This document shows positions 35,840 to 45,400 of a stretch of 64,000 nt of DNA, piece by piece. Numbering within the stretch: position 1 is the stretch's first letter; the number at the start of each line of letters is the position of its first letter. The position numbers were made by a program, and so were the translations under genes. Source of the stretch: Aureococcus anophagefferens (Eukaryota > Sar > Pelagophyceae > Pelagomonadales > Pelagomonadaceae); assembly GCF_000186865.1 (NCBI RefSeq), contig NW_008705568.1, forward strand, positions 1,729,529-1,793,528, given 5' to 3'. Under the pieces are notes generated by a model that had not been told where the DNA came from, searched no databases, and saw nothing but the letters and a program-made list of their open reading frames with translations.

Positions 35840-38800
35840 ATGGCGTGGGAGCGTCCCCAGGCGGACAAGCGCTGGGACGACCTCGCCGTGGCCCACATCG
35901 ACGAGATCGCCAAGGGCCTGCGGCCGCGCGAGTTCGAGAAGAAGTTGGTGGAGCTCCTCGACCCGACGCTGATGCAGGCGCCCCCGTCGGCGAGCGACCG
36001 GCGCGTGAGCGTGGACATCGCCGGTCGGAAGATGTACAGCGCCGTGGCCCTCAAGGCGCACCGGCTCAAGGCGCGCGTCGGCGACGCCGTGAGCCACCTC
36101 GCCGTGCGCAACGGGTGCTCCGCGCGGTGTGTGGGCGACCTGCTGGGCCGGTGCAAGATCGACGGCCACGTGGAGAACGCCGACGGCGAGACGGTGCTCG
36201 ACGTGGCGTTGAACGTCGGCGCGCCGGAGGACGTCGTCGCCTGCGTGGAGCGATGGCTCGCGTCGCCCGAGGCCCTCGCGGAGCTCTGCGAGTCGCCGAC
36301 GCGGTCCCGGAAGGTGCGGCCCTTCGTGACGAAGGCGGCGGAGAAGGGCTTCGCCGCGGCGCCGCCGGGCGAGGCCGCGCCGCGGCCCGCGACGGCGTCC
36401 CTGCGCCGGCCCGCGTCGCGGAGCGGCCTCTCGGCCAAGGCCCTCGCGGCCCGCAACGACGGCGACCGGCCGCGGACGGCGCCCAAGGCCCCGCGCGACC
36501 GGAGGCGCTTCCCCGTGCCCGTCGCCGAGTCGCCCTTCCACTTCGCCGAGCCCCTCCACGGCCTCACGGAGGCGAGCGAGGACGGCCTGTCCGTCGTGGC
36601 CAAAGGTTCGAGGGACGCGGACGTCCCGCGATTCGCGTGCGATCTCCTCGAGCCGCGCCTCGGGCCCGACGTGTCCCGGGCCGCCGTGACCTTCCGCGTC
36701 CGCGCCGGAGCCCGCGGCAGCGACGGGCTCTACGTCGGCCTCGGGTCCCAGATGAAGGGTTTTGATATCGCCGGCGGCCGCGCCGCGTGCGGCGAGCCGA
36801 CCGCGCTCGTCTACCGGCTCCGCGACGGCCGCGCGCGGCTCGACGGCAAGTGGGTGCCGGGCTTCAACCAGAAGGGCGAAATGGCCGACGCGGCGCGGGG
36901 GTTCTACGACGAGGGCGACGAGATCACGCTCGAGTACGACCGCGACACGCGGTCGCTCCTCGTCCGCGACGACCGCGGCTTCTCCGGGGTCCTGAGCCGC
37001 AACGTGCCCTACCCGAAGTCCAAGCAGCCGCTCTGGTTCTTCGTCGACACGACCTACGCGGGCAACGGCGTCGCGGTCGTGCCCGCGCGCACGAGCCTCC
37101 GTTTGGACGCGCGGAGCCGGAAGCACCTGCTCCAGGCCGCGCGGAACCTGGACTCGTCCCTCGCCGACGACCTGAGCCGGGCCAAGGCCGAGCTCGACGA
37201 GGCGAAGCGCGAGGCGGCGGTGTTGCGGGAGAAGCTCGCGGCGCGCGCCGCGGTCTTCGGCGACGACGCGCCGGGGCACTCCCCGCGGCCCGGCGGCGCG
37301 ACGCCGCGGCGCGGCGCCGCCGCGGCGCCCGTCGCCGTCGCGACGAAACTGGCCGACGACCTCGAGGCGCTCAGCGGCCTCGCGGGCGCCGCGGACGCGC
37401 GGTCCGCGGCGACGCGAGAGGCCGTCGAGCACCGCGTGCTCGAGAAGCGCCACGACTCCGCGGCCTTCACCGCGCCGGCGGCGAAATGGCTCGACGCGTC
37501 CCAGGACCGCAAGCGGGAACGCGAGGGCTTCGGCGTGCCGCCGGTGTTTTCGGAATTTCAGGCCGCGGCGCTGCGCGACTTCGCGGGCGCGGCGGACTGC
37601 CGGCTTTTGGCGCTGCGGCGCGCCCTGGACGACGTCCGCGCGGCGGCCTACGACGCGGGCGTCGCCGCGGACCTGCGCAAGCGCATCCGCGAGGAGACGC
37701 GCGCGCGCGACCGCGCGGTCGAGGTGTTGGCGGATCGCGTCGCCGTGGCCGCGGGCGCGGACCTCGGCGCGCACGCGAACGAGACCGCGGCGACCTACGC
37801 CTACCTCTGCGCCCAGTTGGCGCGCCACGCGGCCTGGCCGGGCCTGCGCCGGCGGCTCGCGGAGCTCGCGGCGCCGCCGGGGCCCCGGAACCGCAGCTGG
37901 CGTCAAAAACTCTCGGACGCCGCGCGCGGCGAGTTCCTCGGCGGCGGCGACCGGCCCGGCGACGCCTTCGAGGCGACCTTCGCGCTGGCGCTCCTGCGGG
38001 ACGCGGGGCCCGCCAAGGCGGCCCTGGACGTGGCGCTCCGAAACGTCGCGGAGGCCGTCGACGGCGCCGCTTCGTCCGCGGAGCCGCTCAAGCCGCTCGG
38101 CGCGTGCTTCGGCGAGGTCGCGGGCGCGTCGGCCGCGACGGGCGCCTTCGACGTCATGTGCGTCGTGCGGGGCCACCTGACCTGCGCCGCGCCGGACGCC
38201 GCGCGCGCCGTTGTGGAAGGGCTTGCCTCACAGTTCCCCGTCGTCGACGCGCGCGACGGCTTCGCGGAGGCCGCGGCGGGCTACCGGGACTTGGGCCTCT
38301 ACGTCGATGTCGGCGGCCACGTCTGCGAGGTGCGCGTCGCCTTTGCGAGTCTGGCGGACGTGCGGGACCGGTCCCTCGCGGCCGACGGGACGCTCGCCGC
38401 GACGGACTACTTCGCTCCGGAGCATCGGCAATTCGTGGGCACGCAGGCGTCCTTCGCGAAGCGCGCGGCGGCGCGCGTCGACGGCGACGCGTCGCGGCCG
38501 AGGGCCGCGCCGGCGCGGCTCGGCGCGGGCCAGATCCTGGACTGTGTTATTTTTGGGACACCGGAGCCGGCCGCGGACGACGGCGACTGCGGCGCGTGCC
38601 TGCGGACCCGGCTCCTGGAGAAGACGTGCCGCCTGCGGTCCCTGACGCTCTGGAAGGTGCGCGCCCTGCCGGAGCTGGATTTGCTCCTGGCGCCGGGCAT
38701 CGTCAAGAATTTGGCGCCGTGCCTGACGTCGTTGAAGCTCGCGCGGTGCGCCGGCGACCTCGGCGCGGTCCCGCGCACGCTCGGCGCGCTGCGCGAGCTG

Positions 38801-41800
38801 AAGGTCTTACACATCGTGGGCGCCTCGCCCGTGGAGAAGCTCCAGCTCGTCGGCCAGCTGCCGCCGGAGTTGGGCGATCTGGCGAAGCTCGAGGAGCTCC
38901 GCGTGTCGTACTCGTCCGTCGCGGTGCCGAATTCAAATCTTCAACTCGACTTCAATGTGCGCATATGCGACATTTTCGACGCAACCTCTTTGGCTGGGCT
39001 TCGAGAACTCGACGAGAGCGATCGATTCGTCCAAAAATCAACCGAATCGACTTCGATTTGACCGAGCTAGAGAATTCTCAAGTTTGGTCAGGACACCCAA
39101 ACCAGCGGTTGAATTCGGCACAGGTCCGTCGCGGGCCTCATCCCCGAGCAGCTCGGCGCCCTCGCGTCGCTGGCGACGCTGGAGCTGCGCAGCAACCAGC
39201 TCATGGGCTTCGTGCCGCCCGCCGTCCTCGCCCTCGAGCGGCTCGCGGTCCTCCGCGTCGACGACAACCGGCTCACGGGCAAGGCGCCCGAGAAGCCCGG
39301 CTGCGACATCGTGGCGTGCGAGAACGACTTCGACGGCATGGTCCGGGGCGTCGTCGACGAGCCGAGCCCGCGGCAAGACGAAGACGTCGACGTGGTATCG
39401 GCCACGTACCGCGGCGACGGTCTGGAGGTCGTGTTTTCGGCGGACGGTCGCGCGACGTGCGGCGACTCGGCGGGGACGTGGACCGCGGGCCGCGGGCGGC
39501 TGGACCTGCGCTTCGGGGCGGCGGTGCTGCCGACGCTCCTCGAGGCGCGGGACGGTGGCTGGGTCCTCGCGGGCGCCGGCGCGGAGCTCGAGGCGGCCGC
39601 GAAGCCGCCGGGCTGGCTCGGTCGCGCGCTGGAGAGCGAGACCGCCGTCGCGGCGAGCCTGCGGGACCTCGACGACCTCGACGCCCTCGCGGCGCGGGCC
39701 TGGGGCGCGCTGCCGGTCTACGCGGCGCGGAGGAGCGAGGCCGCGGCCGCGCTCGGCGACGCCGCGCGCGACGGCGCGGCCGCGGCGGCGACGGCGCGCG
39801 GCGCCAAGGCCGCGGGCGACCGCCTCCTCGCCAAGGAGCGGCAGCGCGTCGAGCAGGTGTCGAAGCTCGACGTCGACACGGTCATCGACCTCCAGCGCGA
39901 GAACATGAAGCTCAAGGACCAGCTCGAGCGGCTCAACGACCGCTACTCGACGGTGACGCGCGAGCAGACGACCGCGCGCGAGTCGTCGTCCTTCCTCCGG
40001 GACAAGGTCGCGGTCCTGGGCAAGGAGGCCGAGGAGCTCAAGCGGAAGCTCGCCCGGGCGGAGCGGGACGTCGACCGGGCGAAGCGCGAGGCCAAGGCCG
40101 CGCACCTCGTGCGGACGCCGCCGCCGGACGCGGAGCTCGCCGCGATCCGCGGCGACTGCCAGAAGCTCGGCGACTACGCCTGCCGGGGCTACGACCGCGG
40201 CGACACGTCGGCCGAGGCGCGCCTCGTGCGCCAGGTCGAGAAGGACGTGCTCGCCAAGGCCGACGCCGCGCGCGCCGCCGCCGACCGGACGCCGGCCGTC
40301 GACTACGTCGACCAGTACCGCAAGCACCGCAGCGTGCCCGTGGAGCTGCGCCTGAGCGAGTTCGCCGCGCGCTGCGCGGCCGTCGCGGCGGCCTCCGTCG
40401 ACGTGAGGGAGCGCGAGCGGGCCGCCGCGGACCTCGACGCCGTCGCCGCCAAGGGCGTTGATGCTGTGCTGCAGGACGACGCGCACGCGGCGCGCACGGT
40501 CGACGCCCTCCGCGAAGACGCGCGCGCGCGCCTCGACGCGGCCAGAGCGGCGCGCGACGCGGCGCTCGCGGGGCTCGGCGAGTCCTTCGCGTCGGGCGCC
40601 GTCGCCGAAGTTTCCGACGTCGCGGGCGAACTCCGGTCCGACTTTTCGGCGCTCTACAAGACGACGCAGAAGACCGACGGCTTCGCGCCCCTCAACGGCG
40701 CCTGCGACGAGATGGCGAAGAAGGTGAACCGGCGCTTCGGGCCCCAGCAGCTCAGCGCCAAGTCGCTGGCGGCGTTCGACCTCTCGGCCGCGCTCGGCGG
40801 CGGCGACGCGTTCGAGAACGCCGAGGCCGACGCCCACCTCAAGCCCGAGGCTCTAGCCATCCGCAACGCGGAGCGCGCGCGCCTCGCCGCCGTCGCGTTC
40901 GCCGCGCGGTCCGACCTGAGGTTCGCGCTGGGGTTGGCGCAGGACGCGAAGTGGGCGAAGACGCAGTTCGACCGCGAGCTCAAGCGCATCGAGGACGCCG
41001 TGCGGCACAAGAACGGCGATCTCGTCCTGCGGACCCTGCTCTGCCCCGTCAAGGCCCTGGGCGCCGCCGTGCGCAAGGCGCACGGCACGTACCCGCGCGG
41101 CATTCGACCGCCGGGTTCGCGCGGTCCCGACCAAACTTGAAACCTCTCGGGCTCGGTCACATCGAAGTCGCGTCGGCTGATTCTTGGACGAATCGAGTGC
41201 TCGCGTCCAGTTCTCGAAGCACAGCGGAACATCTCGCGTCGAAACCGTCGCCTATGTTCACGTTGACGTCGGGTTGAAGATTTGAATGCCACCCGCAGGC
41301 AAGTACGGCGGCGACTACGCGCGGCTCACGGACATGGTCCGGGGCACGGTGCAGTGCGAGACCTTGGAGGCCATGGCCGCCGTCGCGCGCGAGCTCCGCG
41401 GCTCCAAGGTCTTTGAATTAGTGCGCGTGAAGAACCGCATGAGCCCGAAGGTCGACGGGCGGACGGGCGGCTATCGCGACGTGCTCACGAACGTGTCGTG
41501 CTGCGGCCACGTCTGCGAGGTCGCCGTGGCGCTGAACGCGTTCTTGGACGTGGCGGAGAAGAAGGGCGTCCACGCCAACGTGGACCTGTGCCGCGGCGTG
41601 GCGTTCTTCGACGGCGGCGCGTGGGTCGGCTCCGTGGACTCGTTCTTCGCGCCCGCGCCGGGCCTGAAGGACCCGCTGCCGGCGTCGCGCGTCGCCCGGG
41701 GCTGCGTCGACGACCTCACGGTGTTCGGCGCGGACCTGACGACGCGCACGGTCGACGACGTGCCGCGGTCGGAGGCGGGGTTCCGCGCGGACTGGGCGCC

Positions 41801-43826
41801 GATCCTGCGGTCGCCGACGTGCCGCCTCGCGTCGCTGACGCTGACGCGCGTGCCGCACCTGCCGCGGCTGGCCAAGCTGCTGTCCGAGGCCGCCTGCGAC
41901 CGGTTGGACCTGCGGGTCCTGCGCATCGAGCTCTGCCCGGGGAAGCTCGGCCCCGCGCCGGCGCATCTGGGCGCGCTCGCGAACCTGGAGCGGCTCGAGC
42001 TCTTGGGGGGGTCGTCGAAGCAGCGCATGCGCGTCGACGGCCCCTTCCCCGAGGCGGCGCTGCTGAAGATGAAGAAGCTCCGCGTGCTGCGCCTGAGCTT
42101 CCTCGAGCTCGAGGGCCCCCTGCCCGTGACCGTGGGGAGGCTGCGGAACCTGGAGCGGTTGGAGGTGAACGGCAACTTCCTCGACGGCAAGCTCCCCGGC
42201 GCCATCGCGTCGCTGAACAATTTGCAGCGCCTCGACGTGAGCGACAACATGTTCACGGGCCTGCTGCCGGCGAAGATCGCCGCGGGGAAGAAGCTGACGC
42301 GCGTCTTCGTCCAGGACAACCGGTTCCACGGGCCCATCCACAGCGCGTTCTTATCTTTGGACGAGTTCGAGTGCGGCCAGAACCGCTTCGGCCAGGACAC
42401 GGAAGAGGACGCCGACGACGCGGCGCCGCGGCCGCCGCCGTCCGCGGGCGCGGCGACGCAGAAGCTCCAGCTCGGCGACGGCTTGGTGCCGTTGGACGCG
42501 TCGCGGGCCAAGTCGAGCTCCGCGTGCCGCGGCGGCTACGCGGCGTCCAAGGCCGTGGAGACGGGCCTGTCCTACTGGTGCACGCAGTTCGGCGACGACT
42601 TCGGGAACCCCGAGCCCGTCTGGTGGAGCTGCCAGGTCCCCGGCGGCTACCTGTTGAGCCGCCTCGCGCTGACGTTCGTGGTCGACCCGGCGGCGCACCT
42701 CGTCGCGCCGTCGGCGGTCACCGTCGCGTTGCGGCGCAAGGGCGACCGGCCCCTCGTCGCGGCGTTCTCCCGGGACGACGACGACGACGACGAGGAGACG
42801 CGGAAGGGCGTCGTCACTCTAAAATTCAAGAGCGACCAGGACCTCTTCTCGGAGAAGGGCGACGTGCTCAAGCTGCGGGCGACGCGGCCGGGCAGCGCCC
42901 TCGGCGGCTACGTGGGCCTGCAGAACGTGTCCGTCTTCGGGAGCCGCGAGGCCGACGACGCCGCGGACGCGGGGGGCTTCGCGGTCAAGGCGCCCCAGTC
43001 GTCGGCCATGTTCCGCTTCGACCGGGACGCCAACGCCCACGGGCTGAGCGTGCTGGAGTCGGCGGACACGGTCTGCGTCAACGGCGCGGCGGAGGCGGAC
43101 GTCGACTCCTGGGCCGCGGATTTGGTCGTGCCGCGGATCCTGCCGTCGATGGGACGGTGCACGTTAGCGCTCAAGCTCCGCGGCGGCGACGGCTTCGCGA
43201 AGAGCGACGGCATCGTCGTGGGGCTCGCCCGCGGCGACTGCGACGGCTTCAAGAAGATCGCGGACAACGCGAGCGCCTACTCCTTCCGCTGCCGCGACGG
43301 CGCCGTGCGCCGCGGTTTAACGGACTGGGACTGCGGCTTCCAGACGCTGGCCGTGCCGACGCCCGAGGGCTTCTACGACGACGGCGACGACGTCGTCCTC
43401 GAGTACGACCGCGCCACTTCCTCGCTCGCGGTCAAGGACTCGCGGGGGTTCCACGGCGTTCTAGCGGCGGACGTGCCGCCCGCGACGACGGAGGACCCCC
43501 TCTTCTTCTTCCTGCTCACGCGGTGCAAGGGCATGGGCGCGACGATCTTAGAATCGTCGAAGATCGACGCGGGCGCCGCGCCGGTGGATTTGGCGAAGAA
43601 TCTCGACATCGCGGCGAAGAAGAAGAAGGACGAGGCGCGGGCCGTCGCGGACCGGAAGCGCGACCTCCGGCGGCAGCGCGCCGCCGACGCGAAGAAGGAG
43701 GAGGACCGCAGCCGCCGCCGGACCGTGGCCGGCGCCCGGGCCGCGGACGGCGCGGCCGCCGCGCGCGCGGCCCTCGAGCGGAAGCGCGCGGACAACGAGA
43801 AGCGCCGCGCCAAGGAGAACGCCTAA
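35840..43826 (+). CDS. Giant SPRY / RelA-SpoT-like / LRR protein with two introner introns
   Basis: Exons 35840-38913, 39124-41084 and 41299-43826 total 7,563 nt, exactly 2,521 codons. Domain order: unknown N-terminus, SPRY-like (about 232-420), degenerate RelA/SpoT-like (about 753-853, lacking the RVKN motif), LRR (about 920-1095), coiled coil (about 1260-1350), intact RelA/SpoT-like (about 1678-1780: KYGGDYARLTDMVRGT, RVKNRM, GGYRDVLTNV, GHVCEV), LRR (about 1850-2030), a discoidin-like domain (about 2068-2228), a second SPRY-like domain (about 2248-2440) and a basic helical tail. The paralogue at 16151 has uninterrupted sequence across the second junction (KVHEKYGGSYD), which confirms the splice. 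Start ATG 35840 is the first in frame after the tandem repeat. Function unknown. Confidence 0.8.
38914..39123 (+). mobile_element. Introner element (family B) forming a GT-AG intron
   Basis: A 210-nt intron. Duplication GTCCGTCG at 38914-38921 and 39124-39131 (the match runs 11 bp because the element end continues it). Terminal repeats C[G/T]GTGCCGAATTCAA are nearly perfect. Splicing restores an LRR: VSYSS|VAGLIPEQLGAL. Confidence 0.92.
41085..41298 (-). mobile_element. Introner element (family B), antisense, GC-AG intron
   Basis: A 214-nt intron, with the element antisense to the gene. Duplication GCA[C/A]GTAC at 41085-41092 and 41299-41306. Both ends carry GGCATTC within the inverted repeat. 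Splicing gives RKAHG|KYGGDY, as in the intron-free paralogue at 16151. Confidence 0.9.
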
Positions 43827-43833
43827 AGCGTCA

Positions 43834-45204
43834 TTAGCGGCACCCGGAGGCCTTGGGGCTGACGACGCAGAGCGAGTTGACGCACCGGTCCCGGTCGAGC
43901 GCGCTCTTCGCGCCGAAGCAGCCCGGCTCGCTGAGGCTCGGGAAGATGAGCTTGGCCTCCGGGCAGAGCTCGATGAGCGCCTTGCGCGCCTCGGCGTCGG
44001 CGACGCGGCTGAGCGTGCCCGTCACGGCGAAGGGCACGCCCGCGGCCGCGTCGTGGTCCGCGCCCGCGGCGAAGGTCCGCCTGGGCAGGACAAGAGAGAT
44101 TCAACGTCGCTTCAACGTGAGTGTTCCGCGCGCGCGCGTCACAAGAAAAAACATCCACGCTTCGAGACCGTTCCGAGAGATGATCGCTCGTCCAAAAATC
44201 AGCCGAAACGAGTGGAAAACGGCCGAGAAAGGAGCCTTTGAAGTTGGGAATTTCGCTCTCTTGTCCTGCCCTGAGGTCCGCTTCACGTCCGGCGGCGCGT
44301 CGGCGACGCCGGCCTTGGACAGGCGGTGGTGGAGCCAGCCCGTGGGGCCGTGCTGGCCGGCGACGAAGAGCGGCGACAGCGAATCGTCCTGCGCGTCGAT
44401 GGCCGCGCGGACCTCGCGGAGCGCGTCGCCGCGGCGCACGAGCATGAGGTTGTCGCCGTTGACGTAGCGCAGCGGCGCGAAGTCGTCGAAGGCGTGGGGC
44501 GAGTTGCCGCAGAAGCCGCCGCCCGTGCCGAAGAAGAGGACGCGGTCCGCGACGGCGCGCTCCCAGAAGAAGAGCGAGAGCACGAGGTCCGCGCGCTTCT
44601 TCGTGTTTTTGAGCGCGTCCGGGAACGCCGTGAACACGAGCCGCCGCGGGTGCCGCCGCCGCAGCGTCGCGACGGACGGGTTGATCTCGAGCGCGCGGTC
44701 GAACGACTCGTCGGTCTTGTGGTAGACCTGGACCGCGACGGTCTCTGGCAGCACGCCGAGCGCGTTGACGAGCACCGCGCCGTAGCGCCGCTGCATCCAC
44801 GCCGGCCCGTCGAAGCAGCACATGACGGCCGCCGTCGTGATCCGCGGCGGGCCCTCGTCCTCGTCCGCGTCCTCGCGATCGTCGCGTCGCGCCGCGGGCG
44901 CGGCGGCCGCCTCGCTCGCCGCCAGCCGGGCCTCGAGCGCCGCGCGCTCGCCGGCGGCGGCCGAGCATCGCGCCTCGAGCGCCGCGTGGTCGCCGGCGAC
45001 GGCGGCGAAGCGCGCCTCGAGCGCCGCGCCGTCGAGGCGCCGCTGGCGCCCATCGATTATGAGCAACGCGCAGCACAAGGCGAGCAGGAGCGCCGCGAGC
45101 GTCGAGCAGGCGAACGGGCGCTGCTTCTTGTTCGAATCGTCCTGCGGCGCGGCGACGTCGTCCGACGGCGGCGCGGCGGCCGTCGCGCGCTTGGAGAGCT
45201 GCAT
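43834..45204 (-). CDS. Type II membrane glycosyltransferase-like protein (DUF5672-like) with one introner
   Basis: Exons 45204-44282 and 44080-43834 sum to 1,170 nt (389 residues). A short cytosolic N-terminus is followed by a membrane anchor (FACSTLAALLLALCCALLII), a coiled-coil stem (ALEARFAAVAGDHAALEARC) and a lumenal domain. That domain has AVMCCFDGPAWMQRRYGAVL, VYHKTDESF and SLFFWERAVADRVLFFGTGG, the arrangement of DUF5672 Golgi-type transferases. Cys-rich C-terminus (GCFGAKSALDRDRCVNSLCV). Start chosen at ATG 45204; upstream in-frame ATGs exist, and the furthest (45402) overlaps the start codon of the divergent SAS-6 gene. Confidence 0.7.
44081..44281 (+). mobile_element. Introner element (family A, intact), antisense to its gene, GC-AG intron
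   Basis: A 201-nt intron of the minus-strand glycosyltransferase-like gene. Perfect 8-bp duplication GCGGACCT (minus strand) at 44274-44281 and 44073-44080. Splicing gives DVKRTFAAGADHD. Internally it is very close to the copy at 20154-20353. Confidence 0.93.
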
Positions 45205-45400
45205 CGATGCGAGACGACGGCGGGCTGCCTCATCCAAAACTTCATTCAAAAGCGTTGCCGGCAACATCGGCGGGAAAATTGCCTGAGGCGAATTCAAAAG
45301 CGCGGAGAGCTCGACGAGCGCGTCGTCGCGGTTACGCTCGCCGCGCGGCTTCTGAAGCGAGCACCGCGCTCCCAAAACCATCAAAAACGACACACGAACC

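Noticed and set aside
20157..44281. Short peptides such as KFPTSKAP or FKGSFLGRF repeated in several frames
   Set aside because: They are translations of introner elements, not a protein family; the elements are spliced out.
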